From Mycolicibacterium frederiksbergense (GTDB lineage: Bacteria; Actinomycetota; Actinomycetes; Mycobacteriales; Mycobacteriaceae), in the NCBI RefSeq assembly GCF_029893345.1, contig NZ_JARXVE010000002.1:1-64000 (forward strand): a stretch of DNA of 64,000 bases, written 5' to 3'. This document shows positions 9,229-20,925 of this stretch, piece by piece (position 1 is the stretch's first letter; each line of letters begins with the position of its first letter). The position numbers and the translations under genes were made by a program. The notes below the pieces were generated by a model. It saw only the letters and a list, made by a program, of their open reading frames with translations, was not told the DNA's origin and did not search any database.

Positions 9229-9288
9229 GCGAGCAGACGCAGAATCGCAGGAAACCGTGCTCGGTAATGCGATTCCGCGTCTGCTCGC
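9229..9288. terminator. Long inverted repeat between convergent genes
   Basis: Two 21-base arms (9229-9249 and 9268-9288) pair at 20 of 21 positions around an 18-base loop. The outer arm sequence is GCGAGCAGACGC. It sits in the 84-bp gap between the thioredoxin-like gene (+) and glgB (-), so a bidirectional terminator is likely. No T-run follows, as is common in mycobacteria. Confidence 0.65.
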
Positions 9289-9300
9289 GGGAGAAAGCAA

Positions 9301-11508
9301 CTAGGCGGGCTCGAACCACAGCATCGCCAGCGGCGGCAACACCATCACCGCCGACGCCGGGCGGCCGTGCCACGGTTCATCGGTGGCCTGCACGCCGCCG
9401 AGATTGCCGATGCCCGCGCCGTTGTAGATGGTCGCGTCGGTGTTGAGCACCTCATGCCACTCCCCGGCATGCGGGAGGCCCAGCCGGTACTCGCTGTGCG
9501 CATTGCCGGCGAAGTTGACCACGCAGGCCAACACCGAGCCGTCGCTGCCGAACCGCAGGAAGCTCAGCACGTTGTTGGCCGAGTCGTTGGCGTCGATCCA
9601 GGAATAGCCTTCGGGGCTGGTGTCGTGGCTCCACAGCGCCTGGTGACGGCGATAGATCCCGTTGAGATCGCGCACCAAGCGCTGCACGCCGCCGGAGAAG
9701 CCCTGCTCGTCGAGCTGGAACCAGTCCAGCCCGCGTTCCTCTGACCATTCGGCCCGCTGCCCGAACTCCTGGCCCATGAACAACAGCTGCTTGCCCGGGT
9801 GGGCCCACTGGTAGGCCAGCAGGCTGCGCAGCCCGGCGGCCTTGGCGTGGTCGTCGCCGGGCATCCGGGTCCACAACGTGCCCTTGCCGTGCACCACCTC
9901 GTCGTGACTGATCGGCAGCACATAGTTCTCGCTGAACGCGTACAGCATCGAGAACGTCATCTCATGGTGGTGATAGCTGCGGTGCACCGGATCATGGCTG
10001 ACGTAGTCGAGCGTGTCGTTCATCCAACCCATGTTCCACTTCATCGAGAAGCCAAGGCCGCCAAGGTTGGTCGGGCGGGTGACGCCCGGCCACGAGGTCG
10101 ACTCCTCGGCGATGGTGACGATCCCCGGGGCCACCTTGTGCACGGTGGCGTTCATCTCCTGCAGGAACTGCACCGCCTCCAGGTTCTCCCGGCCGCCGTG
10201 GATGTTGGGTGTCCAGCCCCCCTCAGGGCGGGAATAGTCGAGGTAGAGCATCGATGCGACGGCGTCCACCCGAAGGCCGTCGACGTGGTATTCCTGCAGC
10301 CAGTACAGCGCGTTGGCGACCAGAAAGTTGCGCACCTCGGGCCGGCCGAAGTCGAAAACGTAAGTGCCCCAGTCGAGCTGCTCTCCCCGGTGCGGGTCGG
10401 AATGCTCGTAGAGCGGGGTGCCGTCGAACCGGCCCAATGCCCAGGCGTCCTTGGGGAAATGCGCCGGGACCCAGTCCACGATCACCCCGATGCCGGCCTG
10501 GTGCAGGGCGTCCACCAGGTATCGAAAGTCGTCAGGAGTTCCCAATCGGGAGGTGGGGGCGTAGTAGGAGGTGACCTGATAACCCCATGACCCACCGTAG
10601 GGATGCTCGGCCACCGGTAACAGCTCGACGTGGGTGAAGCCTTGTTCCAGAACGTATTCGGTGAGTTCGGTGGCCAGCTGCCGGTAGCTCAGGCCCGGGC
10701 GCCAGGACATCAGGTGCACCTCGTAGGTGCTCATCGGCTCGAACACCGGGTTCAGCGCGGCGCGCTGGGTCATCCACTGGTCGTCGTTCCAGACATACGA
10801 GCTGCTGGTGACCCGGGAGGCGGTCTGTGGCGGTACTTCGGTGGCGAACGCCATCGGGTCGGCCCGATCGGTGGTGACCCCGTCTACTCCGTGTACCCGG
10901 AACTTGTACAGACCGTCGGCGGCGAAACCGGGCCAGAACAGTTCCCAGACCCCCGACGAGCCCAGCACCCGCATCTGCGCCTCATTGCCGTCCCAGTGAT
11001 TGAAGTCGCCGATCAGGCTGACACCCTTGGCGTTCGGCGCCCACACCGCGAATGACACCCCGTCCACGACGCCGTCCGGGGTGGTGAAGCTGCGCGGGTG
11101 CGCGCCCAGGACCTCCCAAAGGCGTTCGTGGCGTCCCTCGGCGAACAGGTGCAGATCCAGCTCGCCGAGCGTGGGCAGAAACCGGTAGGCATCGGCGGTG
11201 GTGTGGGTGAAGACTGTGTCGTCGTCGCCGGGATAGCCGATGTCCAGCCGGTAGTCGACCAGGTCGGTGAACGGAACCGCCACCGCGAAGAGTCCGGATT
11301 CCAGGTGCTGCAACGGGAATCGGTCACCGCCGATCACCGCCTCGACCTTGGAGGCGTGCGGACGGTAGGCCCGGATCACGGTGCAGCCGGCGTATTCATG
11401 GGCACCCAGTACCGAATGCGGATCGTGGTGTTCGCCGATCAGCAGCCGGTGGATGTCGGACGGGTCGGGCCGCAGATGCCTGTCGATGAGGTGATTGATT
11501 CTCGTCAT
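9301..11508 (-). CDS. glgB: 1,4-alpha-glucan branching enzyme
   Basis: A 735-aa GH13 branching enzyme. Order: N-terminal carbohydrate-binding domains (about 1-230, with [18 protein letters not shown]), catalytic barrel with [15 protein letters not shown] (nucleophile Asp), [11 protein letters not shown] (acid/base Glu) and [11 protein letters not shown], then a C-terminal beta domain. The ATG at 11508, 7 bases after the glgE stop, gives the MTRINHLI start seen in mycobacteria. With GlgE it builds branched alpha-glucan from maltose-1-phosphate. Confidence 0.94.
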   Translation of the reverse strand: MTRINHLIDRHLRPDPSDIHRLLIGEHHDPHSVLGAHEYAGCTVIRAYRPHASKVEAVIGGDRFPLQHLESGLFAVAVPFTDLVDYRLDIGYPGDDDTVFTHTTADAYRFLPTLGELDLHLFAEGRHERLWEVLGAHPRSFTTPDGVVDGVSFAVWAPNAKGVSLIGDFNHWDGNEAQMRVLGSSGVWELFWPGFAADGLYKFRVHGVDGVTTDRADPMAFATEVPPQTASRVTSSSYVWNDDQWMTQRAALNPVFEPMSTYEVHLMSWRPGLSYRQLATELTEYVLEQGFTHVELLPVAEHPYGGSWGYQVTSYYAPTSRLGTPDDFRYLVDALHQAGIGVIVDWVPAHFPKDAWALGRFDGTPLYEHSDPHRGEQLDWGTYVFDFGRPEVRNFLVANALYWLQEYHVDGLRVDAVASMLYLDYSRPEGGWTPNIHGGRENLEAVQFLQEMNATVHKVAPGIVTIAEESTSWPGVTRPTNLGGLGFSMKWNMGWMNDTLDYVSHDPVHRSYHHHEMTFSMLYAFSENYVLPISHDEVVHGKGTLWTRMPGDDHAKAAGLRSLLAYQWAHPGKQLLFMGQEFGQRAEWSEERGLDWFQLDEQGFSGGVQRLVRDLNGIYRRHQALWSHDTSPEGYSWIDANDSANNVLSFLRFGSDGSVLACVVNFAGNAHSEYRLGLPHAGEWHEVLNTDATIYNGAGIGNLGGVQATDEPWHGRPASAVMVLPPLAMLWFEPA

Positions 11509-11515
11509 CTCGCTT

Positions 11516-13618
11516 TCATTCCCTGCGTAGCAAGCCCAGTCGTTTCTCATAGGGTACGAGCGGCATGTTCAGCACGTGTGCCACCGCCTTGGCCGGGTCG
11601 AGGCGGACGTAATTCGACTGTCCCCATTGGTATTCCTCGCCGGTGATCTCGTCGCGCACCCAGAACCGGTCCTGCCAGTCCATGCCCAGCGACTCCATGT
11701 TCAACCACAGCGTGGCCTCCTCCGGGCTGAACGGGTTGAGCGTGACCACCACGAGCACGGTGTCTCCGGTGATCGGGTCGAACTTGCTGTAGGCCAGTAG
11801 CGCGTCGTTGTCCACGTGGTGGAAGGTGATGGTGCGCAGCTGGCGCAGCGCCGGGTGCAGACGCCGGATTTCGTTGAGGCGGGACACAAAAGGCTCAAGG
11901 GAGCGCCCTTCGGCGAGTGCTGCCGCGAAGTCCCGCGGGCGCAGCTCGTACTTCTCGGAGTCCAGGTACTCCTCGCTGCCTTCGCGCAGCGCACGGTGCT
12001 CGAACAGTTCGTAGCCGGAGTACATGCCCCACGATGGGCTCATGGTTGCTGCCAGCACCGCGCGGATGGTGAACATGCCGGGACCACCGTGCTGCAGGGT
12101 CTCATGCAGGATATCGGGGGTGTTGACCCACAGGCTCGGCCGAGCGCTGTCGGCATGCTCGGCGATCTCGTTGCCGAATTCGGTGAGATCCCATTTGGTG
12201 GTGCGCCAGGTGAAATATGTGTAGGACTGGGTGAAACCGCGATTGGCCAGCCCGTAGAGCCGGGCCGGCCGGGTGAACGCCTCGGACAGGAACAACACAT
12301 CCGGATCCTCGTTCTTCACCTCGGCGATCAGCCAGACCCAGAAGTTCGGTGGTTTGGTGTGCGGATTGTCGACACGAAAGATCTTGACGCCGTGCGAGAT
12401 CCAGAACTTCACCACGCGCAGCACCTCGTGGTGCAGACCGGTGGGATCGTTGTCGAAGTTCAGCGGGTAGATGTCCTGGTACTTCTTGGGCGGGTTCTCG
12501 GCGTAGGCAATGGTGCCGTCGGGCAACACGGTGAACCACTCCGGGTGGGCTTTGGCCCACGGATGATCCGGGGCGCACTGCAGCGCCAGATCCAGTGCCA
12601 CCTCGAGGCCTTCCTTGCGCGCAGCGGCCACGAAGTCGTCGAAGTCGTCGATGGTGCCCAGCGCCGGGTGCACGGCGTCGTGGCCTCCCTCGTCGCTACC
12701 GATCGCCCACGGTGACCCGACGTCGCCAGGCGCGGCGGTCACCGCGTTGTTGCGGCCTTTGCGGTGCACCTTGCCGATCGGATGGACGGGCGGCAAGTAG
12801 ACGATGTTGAAACCCATCCGGGCGATCCGGCCCAGCGAATCGGCCGCGGTCGCGAAGGTGCCGTGCACCGGATGCCCGACACCGTCCCGACCGCCGGTGG
12901 ACCGCGGGAACATCTCGTACCAGGCGGAGAACCGGGCCAGCGGCCGGTCCACCCAGACGCCGTATTGCTCACCGCGGGTGATCAACTCGCGCAGCGGGTA
13001 CTGCTCGAGCAGTTCGGTCACCTCGTCGGACAGGGCTGCGCCGGCGCGCAGGAACGGGTCACCGGGGATGCGCAGCGCGGCGGCGGCCTCGGTCAGCGGG
13101 TCGCGCAGTTTGCGTGGCACTCCGGCGGCCGCACGTTCCAGCAGATGCGCTCCCATCAGCAAGTCGTTGGACAGCTCGGCCTCGCTCTGGCCGGCGTCGA
13201 GCTTGGCCACGACCGTGTGGCGCCAGGTGGCCAGCGGATCGCCCCAGCCGTCGACTCGGAATGTCCACAGGCCGACGCTGTCGGGGGTGAACTGGCCGTA
13301 AAAGACGTCGGGGATGTGCCCGGTCGACATCGGCAGGGTTTGCGGTTTGATCCGTTGGCTGGGGCGCGCGGTAGCGCCGGTCGGCACCGCCGACGATGTG
13401 TCGGTCAGCACCGGTGCCGGTGTGGTGCCGGGGCCGGTGGCCAATCGCGGGTAGCTGGTGCCGAGGTAGCGCACCACCAGACTGGCGGCCACCGCCTCGT
13501 GGCCCTCGCGCCACACCGTGGCCCGCACCGGCACGACCTCGCCGACGACGGCTTTGGCCGGGAATTGCCCACCGGAAACCACAGGCGCGACATCGTCGAT
13601 TCCGATACGACCGGCCAC
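11516..13618 (-). CDS. glgE: Alpha-1,4-glucan:maltose-1-phosphate maltosyltransferase
   Basis: A 700-aa GH13_3 enzyme that extends alpha-1,4-glucans using maltose-1-phosphate. Conserved blocks are [44 protein letters not shown] (nucleophile Asp) and [17 protein letters not shown] (Glu acid/base). The start at GTG 13618 has GAGGAG about 8 bases upstream and gives [12 protein letters not shown], close to the known N-terminus and the 701-aa length of M. tuberculosis GlgE. It is the first gene of the glgE-glgB operon and divergent from glgP across 180 bp, where both promoters must lie. Confidence 0.94.
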   Translation of the reverse strand: MAGRIGIDDVAPVVSGGQFPAKAVVGEVVPVRATVWREGHEAVAASLVVRYLGTSYPRLATGPGTTPAPVLTDTSSAVPTGATARPSQRIKPQTLPMSTGHIPDVFYGQFTPDSVGLWTFRVDGWGDPLATWRHTVVAKLDAGQSEAELSNDLLMGAHLLERAAAGVPRKLRDPLTEAAAALRIPGDPFLRAGAALSDEVTELLEQYPLRELITRGEQYGVWVDRPLARFSAWYEMFPRSTGGRDGVGHPVHGTFATAADSLGRIARMGFNIVYLPPVHPIGKVHRKGRNNAVTAAPGDVGSPWAIGSDEGGHDAVHPALGTIDDFDDFVAAARKEGLEVALDLALQCAPDHPWAKAHPEWFTVLPDGTIAYAENPPKKYQDIYPLNFDNDPTGLHHEVLRVVKFWISHGVKIFRVDNPHTKPPNFWVWLIAEVKNEDPDVLFLSEAFTRPARLYGLANRGFTQSYTYFTWRTTKWDLTEFGNEIAEHADSARPSLWVNTPDILHETLQHGGPGMFTIRAVLAATMSPSWGMYSGYELFEHRALREGSEEYLDSEKYELRPRDFAAALAEGRSLEPFVSRLNEIRRLHPALRQLRTITFHHVDNDALLAYSKFDPITGDTVLVVVTLNPFSPEEATLWLNMESLGMDWQDRFWVRDEITGEEYQWGQSNYVRLDPAKAVAHVLNMPLVPYEKRLGLLRRE

Positions 13619-13797
13619 CCATCCACTCCTCACGTCGTCACGGCCCAAGCGGCTGTCCCGTTTTCCTGCCTTGTCGCGTCTTGTACCCACCGTAGTGGGC
13701 GGCCCAATCGCGCGGGCACTTAGCGCAAGTTGAACGGGGCCTGTACGGATATCGCTCACCGCTACATGAACCGGAATTGTCAGTAAGGTTGGGTCGC

Positions 13798-16443
13798 GTG
13801 AAAGCCCTCCGGAGGTTCACCGTTCGCGCCCATCTTCCCGAGCGGTTGGCGGCACTGGAACGCTTGTCGATCAACCTGCGCTGGTCATGGCACAAGCCGA
13901 CCCAGGACCTGTTTGCTGGAATCGATCCCGAGCTGTGGCAGCAGACCAACGGGGACCCGGTCGCGTTGCTGGGCGGCGTCAGCCCGGCCCGGCTCGACGA
14001 ACTGGCCGGCGACGAATCATTCCTGGGCATTCTCGATGAGCTGGCCGCCGATCTGGACAACTACCTGACCCGCCCGCTGTGGTATCAGCAGCAACAAACC
14101 GAGGAATCCCCTGAATTCGCATCGCCTGATGTCTCGATGCCCAGGGGCATCGCGTATTTCTCGATGGAGTTCGGCGTGGCCAGTGTGCTGCCCAACTACT
14201 CCGGCGGGCTGGGCATTTTGGCCGGCGACCATCTGAAATCGGCGTCGGATCTGGGGCTGCCGCTGATCGCGGTGGGTCTGTACTACCGCTCGGGTTACTT
14301 CAGGCAGTCGCTGACCGCCGACGGCTGGCAGCAAGAGACCTATCCGTCCCTGGACCCACAGGGTCTGCCGTTGCGGTTGCTGACCGACGCGGCCGGCAAA
14401 CCGGTGCTGGTGGAGTTGGCATTGCCCGACTCGCGCGAACTGCGGGCGCGGGTGTGGATCGCGCAGGTGGGCCGGGTTCCGTTGCTGCTGCTGGATTCCG
14501 ACGTCCCGGAGAACGAACACGAGCTGCGCGGGGTCACCGACCGGCTCTACGGCGGTGACCAAGAGCACCGGATCATCCAGGAGATCCTCGCCGGTATCGG
14601 CGGGGTCCGGGCCATCCGGGCGTTCAGCGAGATCGAGAACCTGCACGCTCCCGAGGTGTTCCACATGAACGAGGGCCATGCCGGCTTCCTCGGGCTGGAG
14701 CGGATCCGCGAACTGGTCACCGCCGGTCTGGATTTCGACACCGCGCTGACCGTGGTGCGGTCCTCGACGGTGTTCACCACGCACACCCCGGTGCCCGCTG
14801 GCATCGACCGGTTTCCCGTGGAGTTGGTCAAGCGCTACTTCGGCGGTCCCGCCGATGAGCGCTCGCGCGAAGAGCATCAAACCCGCGGCCCGGCCGATTC
14901 CCGGTTGCTGCCCGGGGTGCCGTTGGACCGGGTGGTGGCCTTCGGTGCCGAGGAAGATCCGTCGAAGTTCAACATGGCGCACATGGGGCTGCGGCTGGCG
15001 CAGCGGGCCAACGGGGTGTCGCTGCTGCACGGCCGGGTCAGCCGGACCATGTTCAACGATCTCTGGCCGGGATTCGATCCGGGCGAGGTGCCGATCGGTT
15101 CGATCACCAACGGGGTGCACGCCCCGACCTGGGCCGCTCCGCAGTGGTTGGAGCTCGGCCGCGAACTGATCGGATCCGAGGCCGCCGAACCCGCGGTGTG
15201 GGAGCGGTTGCAGGAAGTCGATCCCGGGCACATGTGGTGGATCCGTTCGCAACTGCGCGAGACGCTGATCGCCGACGTACGGCACCGGTTGCGCTGCTCC
15301 TGGTTGGAGCGCGGTGCTTCCGAGGCCGAACTGGGCTGGATCGCAACGGCTTTCGATCCGTCGGTGCTGACGGTTGGTTTCGCCCGCCGGGTGCCGACCT
15401 ACAAACGGCTGACTCTGATGCTGCGCGACCCGGAGCGGCTGGAGAAGCTGCTGCTCGACGAGGAGCGGCCGGTGCAGCTGATCGTTGCGGGCAAGTCGCA
15501 CCCGGCCGATGACGGCGGCAAGGCGCTGATCCAGCAGATCGTGCGGTTCGCCGACCGGCCCGAGGTGCGTCATCGGATCGCGTTCCTGCCCGATTACGAC
15601 ATGTCCATGGCCCGGTTGCTCTACTGGGGCTGCGACGTGTGGCTGAACAACCCGCTGCGGCCGTTGGAGGCCTGCGGCACGTCGGGCATGAAGAGTGCGC
15701 TCAACGGCGGACTGAACCTGTCGATCCGCGACGGGTGGTGGGACGAGTGGTACGACGGCGAGAACGGCTGGGAGATCCCGACCGCCGACGGGATCGAGGA
15801 CGAGACCCGCCGCGACGACCTGGAGGCCGCCGCCCTCTACGACCTGCTGGAACACGCGGTCACACCCAAGTTCTACGAGCGCGACGAGCATGGTGTGCCG
15901 ACTCGCTGGGTCGAGATGGTGCGCCACACGCTGCAGGTGCTGGGGCCGAAGGTGCTGGCCTCCCGCATGGTGCGGGACTACACCGAGAAGTACTACGTGC
16001 CGGCCGCCCTGTCGTTGCGCCGGACCGTCGAGGCCGCCCCGGGCGAGCCGTTCGGTGCCGCCCGTGAGCTGGCCGATTTCCGCCGACGCGTGCAGCAGGC
16101 CTGGCCCAAGATCCAGATCACCGACGTGGACAGCTACGGACTGCCCGACACGCCGCTGCTGGGATCGGAGCTGACCCTGACCGCGGCGGTCCAGCTGGCC
16201 GGGCTGCGGCCGGATGAGGTCACCGTGCAGGCCGTGCTGGGCCGGGTCGACGCCAGTGACACGATCGTGAACCCGGTGCTGGTGCCGATGACGCACACCG
16301 GGTCGGCCGAAGGCGGCATCGAGATGTTCTCCACCACCGCCCCGCTGCCGGTGGCCGGGCCGGTGGGCTACACCGTGCGGGTGTTGCCGCATCACCGGTT
16401 GCTGACGGCCGACAACGAGCTCGGTTTGGTGGCACTGGCTTGA
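13798..16443 (+). CDS. glgP: Alpha-glucan (maltodextrin) phosphorylase
   Basis: An 881-aa GT35-type phosphorylase that releases glucose-1-phosphate from alpha-glucans. GTG 13798 yields the conserved [17 protein letters not shown] start. Features are the DUF3417-type N-terminus (about 1-120), [34 protein letters not shown], and the PLP region with [19 protein letters not shown], whose lysine is the expected cofactor site. It lies opposite the glgE-glgB biosynthetic operon, so synthesis and breakdown genes are side by side. The stop overlaps the TTG of the next gene. Confidence 0.93.
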   Translation: MKALRRFTVRAHLPERLAALERLSINLRWSWHKPTQDLFAGIDPELWQQTNGDPVALLGGVSPARLDELAGDESFLGILDELAADLDNYLTRPLWYQQQQTEESPEFASPDVSMPRGIAYFSMEFGVASVLPNYSGGLGILAGDHLKSASDLGLPLIAVGLYYRSGYFRQSLTADGWQQETYPSLDPQGLPLRLLTDAAGKPVLVELALPDSRELRARVWIAQVGRVPLLLLDSDVPENEHELRGVTDRLYGGDQEHRIIQEILAGIGGVRAIRAFSEIENLHAPEVFHMNEGHAGFLGLERIRELVTAGLDFDTALTVVRSSTVFTTHTPVPAGIDRFPVELVKRYFGGPADERSREEHQTRGPADSRLLPGVPLDRVVAFGAEEDPSKFNMAHMGLRLAQRANGVSLLHGRVSRTMFNDLWPGFDPGEVPIGSITNGVHAPTWAAPQWLELGRELIGSEAAEPAVWERLQEVDPGHMWWIRSQLRETLIADVRHRLRCSWLERGASEAELGWIATAFDPSVLTVGFARRVPTYKRLTLMLRDPERLEKLLLDEERPVQLIVAGKSHPADDGGKALIQQIVRFADRPEVRHRIAFLPDYDMSMARLLYWGCDVWLNNPLRPLEACGTSGMKSALNGGLNLSIRDGWWDEWYDGENGWEIPTADGIEDETRRDDLEAAALYDLLEHAVTPKFYERDEHGVPTRWVEMVRHTLQVLGPKVLASRMVRDYTEKYYVPAALSLRRTVEAAPGEPFGAARELADFRRRVQQAWPKIQITDVDSYGLPDTPLLGSELTLTAAVQLAGLRPDEVTVQAVLGRVDASDTIVNPVLVPMTHTGSAEGGIEMFSTTAPLPVAGPVGYTVRVLPHHRLLTADNELGLVALA

Positions 16444-17288
16444 GTAGCGCGCTCACAGTTCGGCTCGACGGCGGGCCGTATGCATTGGCGGCCGGCGGCG
16501 ACGGCGCCATGTGGGTAACCCTGGTGCACGGCGGAGCCGTCGCCCGGGTTTCGCTCACCGGCGAGGTCACCACGTATCCGGTCGGGGAGAATTCGCGTCC
16601 GTCGATCATCACGGCCGGACCCGATGGGGCGCTGTGGTTCACCTGTGCCGGCGACGACCGGATCGGCCGGATCAGCACGGCGGGGGAGTTGAGCTCGTTC
16701 CAGTTGCCCGAGGGCAGTGCACCATTCGGGATCACCACCGGCCCCGACGGCGCACTGTGGTTCACCGCGATGAGTTCCGGCGAGATCGGCAGGATCAGCA
16801 CCGACGGTGAGATCAGCAGCCAGGCGGTGGTCGGCGGGATGCCGTCGATGATCATCACCGGACCCGATGGGGCGTTGTGGTTCACCCTCAACGAGGCCGG
16901 CGCGGTGGGCCGGCTGACCGTGGACGGAACGCTGACGGTGCGTGAATTGCCCACTGCCGCAGCAGGTCCGGTCGGCATCGCGGCCACCCATGACGATGCG
17001 GTGTGGTTCACCGAGATCCGGGCGGACAAGATCGGCCGGATCCCGCTCGGTGACGCCATCCAGGAACTCGACCTGCCCGGCAAGCCGCACGCGGTGGCCG
17101 CCGATCCTGCCGACGGGGTGTGGGTCACCCTGTCGGGCGCCGACCAGATCGCCAGGATCAGCGGCGACGGGGAAATGGTGACCATCGACTTGCCGTCCGG
17201 CAGCGAACTTCACGGCATCGCGATCGGTCCGGACGGTGCGGCCTGGGTGGCGGCAGAGATGGGCTTCGTGCTGAAAATGCCCAGCTGA
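16440..17288 (+). CDS. Virginiamycin B lyase-like beta-propeller protein
   Basis: A 282-aa protein made of repeated blades, each with GPDGALWFT or a close variant followed by IGRI (for example near residues 60-80, 102-122 and 143-163), a pattern matching a seven-bladed Vgb/streptogramin lyase propeller. Vgb linearises streptogramin B antibiotics. Most mycobacterial homologues are untested, so substrate and resistance role are unknown. The start is TTG 16440, overlapping the glgP stop; no better start was seen. No signal peptide is visible. Confidence 0.78.
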   Translation: MSSALTVRLDGGPYALAAGGDGAMWVTLVHGGAVARVSLTGEVTTYPVGENSRPSIITAGPDGALWFTCAGDDRIGRISTAGELSSFQLPEGSAPFGITTGPDGALWFTAMSSGEIGRISTDGEISSQAVVGGMPSMIITGPDGALWFTLNEAGAVGRLTVDGTLTVRELPTAAAGPVGIAATHDDAVWFTEIRADKIGRIPLGDAIQELDLPGKPHAVAADPADGVWVTLSGADQIARISGDGEMVTIDLPSGSELHGIAIGPDGAAWVAAEMGFVLKMPS

Positions 17289-17300
17289 CCGGGCAGGTGA

Positions 17301-18743
17301 TCAGGCGAACCGCTTGAGGCAACGGTCCTCGTCGCCGAGGATGCCGACGCGGAAGGCGTCGATGCGGGCGAAGCCCGACGGCACCGACTCACCGTTGACG
17401 TCGCTGGCCACCAATCCGTTGGTGAGGATGCCCGATACCGCCTCGTCGACGTCACCGGCGGTCAGCAGAATGGTGTCGCCGTTGGGCAGGGCCACCGGAT
17501 TGATCATCTTGGCGGTGGCCACACCGGTGAGGCAGGCGGTGCGCAGCGCCGCCCCGGCGTTGTCGAGCACCAGGCCACGGGCGTGCTGCAGGGCCAGCAT
17601 GTAGCGCGAGATCAACACCGAATAGGCGTTGTTGTCGCCGCCGGCCAGGCCGTCGACGTCGAACTCGTCGGGCGGCGTGGCCAGCATCTGCAATTCGTCC
17701 ATGTCGACCACGATGGTGTTGGTGTCCGGGCAGTAGGAGGCCGGCGGGCTGGGCCGTGCGCTCGGACAATCCTTGGCGGCGTCGGGCCGGAAATTGAGCT
17801 TGGGCGGATTGGCCGGCTTGAAGACGGTGTTGAGCGCGTCGACCATCGAGCGCACCCACCGCTCGGTGATGTCGAGGTCGCCGCTCTGGTTCTCCGGCAA
17901 CAGAACCGGAAGTTCGCCGCGTCGCTGGTTGATTTCCTTGACGTCGATCGCGGCGCAGGCGGTCGGCCCGTCGGTGAACCCGAACTGGAAGGCCGAGATC
18001 CGTTCGAACGCCGACCCGTGTTCGTTGATTCCCAGCTGCGCCTGCGCCTCGCTGAGCAGCGGGTCGCGGAACGCGATCACCGCGGCCAGCAGGTTGTTGA
18101 GCCCGTCGGCCGTGCTGAGCGTGAAGCGTGGGGAGTTACCTTCGGCCACCCACCGCATATAGGTGCCGGCCAGGCAGTCGGCCTGCTGTTCGGCCATCAG
18201 CGTGGGAGTGCCACGGCGTACCAGCCCCGCCTGTTGCTGGATCGCGTGACCGTACTCGTGGGCCAGCACCATGACGGCCCCCATGTCGCCGTTGCGTTGG
18301 CGCAGGCGAGGCATCAGCACACTCCGGTCCCAGCCGATGGTCCGGTCCGGCTTGCAGAACGCGGCATTGATCAGCGCGTAGGTGTCCATATCGCAGAACT
18401 GCCTGTCGAAACTCTCGGAGTCCCAGGAGATCAAGGCCCGGACCGGTTGGAACTCACCGTCGAACACCCCGGAGTAGGCATTCGACCAGAACTCCTCGAT
18501 GTCACTGACGGCACTGGCGGCCAGATTGTCGATTTCGCCGCCGTCGGTGTTGGTGACCTTGCGGGAGGGCTTCTCGGCGTCGGGGCGCAGGCCGCTGGGG
18601 CCGTCCGTCGCGGGCATGCCGGCAACCGAGAACGGATCGCTGAACACCGATACGGCCGTGCCGCCGACCAGCGTCGAGCATGCGGCCAGCGGCAACACCA
18701 CACAGACAGCGATCACGACGCCGAATATGGTGCGTCGGCTCAT
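17301..18743 (-). CDS. Lipoprotein neutral zinc metallopeptidase (paralogue of the 49.1-50.5 kb gene)
   Basis: A 480-aa exported protein. The N-terminal signal ends in a lipobox (LPLAAC, Cys about 22), so the mature protein should be a membrane-anchored lipoprotein. The zinc site is VLAHEYGHAIQ (HExxH), with a downstream third-ligand candidate in EQQADCLAG, as in the neutral zinc metallopeptidase family. ATG 18743 is preceded by GGGCGG and starts the signal peptide exactly. It converges with the Vgb-like gene and shares domain order and motifs with 49091-50527. The substrate is unknown. Confidence 0.85.
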   Translation of the reverse strand: MSRRTIFGVVIAVCVVLPLAACSTLVGGTAVSVFSDPFSVAGMPATDGPSGLRPDAEKPSRKVTNTDGGEIDNLAASAVSDIEEFWSNAYSGVFDGEFQPVRALISWDSESFDRQFCDMDTYALINAAFCKPDRTIGWDRSVLMPRLRQRNGDMGAVMVLAHEYGHAIQQQAGLVRRGTPTLMAEQQADCLAGTYMRWVAEGNSPRFTLSTADGLNNLLAAVIAFRDPLLSEAQAQLGINEHGSAFERISAFQFGFTDGPTACAAIDVKEINQRRGELPVLLPENQSGDLDITERWVRSMVDALNTVFKPANPPKLNFRPDAAKDCPSARPSPPASYCPDTNTIVVDMDELQMLATPPDEFDVDGLAGGDNNAYSVLISRYMLALQHARGLVLDNAGAALRTACLTGVATAKMINPVALPNGDTILLTAGDVDEAVSGILTNGLVASDVNGESVPSGFARIDAFRVGILGDEDRCLKRFA

Positions 18744-18837
18744 ATTGCCGCCCTTCCGGTGCACTCGGGCGGCTGCAATGACCCGCGCAGGTATTTGCCG
18801 CACACAATAGTTAATTGCCCGTGCGAAGGCTGCGGTA

Positions 18838-20916
18838 TCAGCCTGCGCCACGCAGTCGCATCAGTGCCTGACGCACCCGGTCGGGGTCGGTGGTGGACCA
18901 GAACGGCGGCAACGAGGAACGCAGATAACCGCCGTAGCGGGCGGTGGCCAACCGGGAGTCCAGCACCGCGATCACACCGCGGTCGTCGGTGTGGCGCAGC
19001 AACCGGCCGGTGCCCTGGGCGAGCAACAGCGCGGCATGGTTGGCGGCGATGGCCATGAAGCCGTTGCCGCCGTGTGCGCTGATCGCCCGTTGCCGGGCGG
19101 TCAGCAGTGGATCGTCGGGGCGGGGGAACGGAATCCGGTCGATCAGCACCAATGACAGGGACGGCCCCGGCACATCCACGCCCTGCCACAGCGACAGGGT
19201 GCCGAACAACGATGTCTCGGGATCGGCGGAAAACTGTTGCACCAAGGCCGAAGTGGTGTCCTCGCCCTGGCACAGCACCGGAGTGTCCAGCCGCTCGCGC
19301 ATGACCTCGGCCGCGGCCTTGGCCGCCCGCATCGAGGAGAACAGGCCCAGCGTGCGCCCACCCGCCGCGGTGATCAGGCCCTCGATCTCATCCAACGTCC
19401 GCCCGTCGGTGCCGTCCCGCCCGGGTGGCGGTAAATGCTTGGCGACGTAGAGGATTGCGGATTTGACATGGTCGAACGGCGACCCGACGTCGAGGCCGCG
19501 CCAGCCCGGCTTGGCGGATTCGCCGTCGTCCTGGAAGCCGCCGAGGCCCCAGTTGCGCGCCATCGCGTCGAAGTTCCCGCCCAGGGCGAGTGTGGCCGAG
19601 GTCAGTACCGCGGTGGTGTGGGCGAACAGCCTGGTTCGCAGCAGGCCCGATACCGACATCGGTGCCACCCGCAGCAGGGTCCGGGTACCGGCGCGGCCTG
19701 GGGGCGCGGTTCCCGCGTTGAGCGCCTCGGACTGTTCCACCCAGACCACATCGACGCGATCGGGAATGGGCGGGACGAACGAGGTGAGGATGCGGGTGGC
19801 GGTGTCGCTGACGTCGCCCAGCGCGGTGACGGCCTCGGTGCGGGCCGAGGCGGCCTGCGGGTCGCTGGGCGTGGTGTCGATCGCCGTCCGCGCCGCGTTG
19901 GCCGCGTCGCGCAGCGCGGTCAGGTAGGTGGCGAGCTCCTCGTCGAGCACGTCGATGCGCCCGGCTTCGGTGTCGTGCAGCAGCGAGGTCAACGTCGCGA
20001 CCGAGGCCTCGAAGCGTTCCGCCAGTTCGGGATCCACCAACCGGGCCATCCGGCGATGCGCCACCCCCATCGAGGTGGCTGACAGCTCGGCGGTCGCCAC
20101 CCCGGTCACCCGGTCGGCCAGTTCGTGGGCCTCGTCGACCACCACCAGCTCGTACTCGGGCAGCACCGCGAAATCGGAGAGCGCGTCGATGGCCAGCAGC
20201 GCGTGGTTGGTGACCACGACGTCGGCGGCCCCGGCCTTCTCCCGGGCCCGCTCGGCGAAGCAGTCGGTACCGAACTGGCAGCGCGACACCCCGATGCACT
20301 CCCGGGCCGACACGCTGACCTGTGCCCAGGACCGGTCCGGCACACCGGGCGTCAGCTCGTCACGGTCCCCGGTCTCGGTGTCCGAGGACCACTCCGTCAG
20401 CCGCAGCACATCGCGGCCCATGGCGCTGACCGCCATCGGGGAAAACAATTCGTCCTGGGGCCGGTCGGCCGGTTCTTCTGTCGCACCATTGTGAATCTTG
20501 TTGAGGCACAGATAATTTCCGCGGCCCTTCAGCAGGGCGAAGGTGGGCTTGCGCGGCAGCGCGTCGGCCAGGGAGTTGACCAGCCGGGGCAGATCGCGGT
20601 CGACGAGCTGGCGTTGCAGGGCGATGGTGGCGGTCGATATCACCACCGGCTGCTCGGTCTGCAGCGCGCGGGCGATCGAGGGCACCAGGTAGGCCAGCGA
20701 TTTACCGGTACCGGTACCGGCCTGCACGGCCAGATGCTCACCGGACTCGAAAGCGTGCGCGACGGCCTCGGCCATCTCGATCTGACCGGGGCGGCTGGTG
20801 CCGCCGAGTCCTTTGACCGCGATCTTGAGCAGATTGGTCACCACGTTGGCCGCCTCCCGGGATGGCTTGGCCCGAGTTGGCTTAGAAGGCTTGGAGGGTT
20901 GGGTATCACTAGGCAC
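18838..20916 (-). CDS. dinG: ATP-dependent DNA helicase DinG (XPD-like, Fe-S)
   Basis: A 692-aa superfamily 2 5'-3' helicase. Walker A is QAGTGTGKSLAYLVP and the DEAH box is VVVDEAHELADRV. A cysteine cluster (NYLCLNK, then ECIGVSRCQFGTDC) lies between them, as expected for the 4Fe-4S cluster. C-terminal motifs are LWQGVDVPGPSL and QGTGRLLRHTDDRG. The start is a GTG at 20916. It corresponds to Rv1329c and follows pncB by 9 bases on the same strand. Confidence 0.92.
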   Translation of the reverse strand: MPSDTQPSKPSKPTRAKPSREAANVVTNLLKIAVKGLGGTSRPGQIEMAEAVAHAFESGEHLAVQAGTGTGKSLAYLVPSIARALQTEQPVVISTATIALQRQLVDRDLPRLVNSLADALPRKPTFALLKGRGNYLCLNKIHNGATEEPADRPQDELFSPMAVSAMGRDVLRLTEWSSDTETGDRDELTPGVPDRSWAQVSVSARECIGVSRCQFGTDCFAERAREKAGAADVVVTNHALLAIDALSDFAVLPEYELVVVDEAHELADRVTGVATAELSATSMGVAHRRMARLVDPELAERFEASVATLTSLLHDTEAGRIDVLDEELATYLTALRDAANAARTAIDTTPSDPQAASARTEAVTALGDVSDTATRILTSFVPPIPDRVDVVWVEQSEALNAGTAPPGRAGTRTLLRVAPMSVSGLLRTRLFAHTTAVLTSATLALGGNFDAMARNWGLGGFQDDGESAKPGWRGLDVGSPFDHVKSAILYVAKHLPPPGRDGTDGRTLDEIEGLITAAGGRTLGLFSSMRAAKAAAEVMRERLDTPVLCQGEDTTSALVQQFSADPETSLFGTLSLWQGVDVPGPSLSLVLIDRIPFPRPDDPLLTARQRAISAHGGNGFMAIAANHAALLLAQGTGRLLRHTDDRGVIAVLDSRLATARYGGYLRSSLPPFWSTTDPDRVRQALMRLRGAG

Positions 20917-20925
20917 GATGCGGGG

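Noticed and set aside
14017..16395. Long antisense frame (about 790 codons) opposite glgP
   Set aside because: It is a high-GC shadow frame; its protein is a mix of Arg, Gly, Pro and His with no family features, while glgP is complete.
16440..17288. A resistance function for the virginiamycin B lyase-like gene
   Set aside because: The propeller repeats are clear, but catalytic residues and substrate cannot be confirmed by eye, so only the family is claimed.
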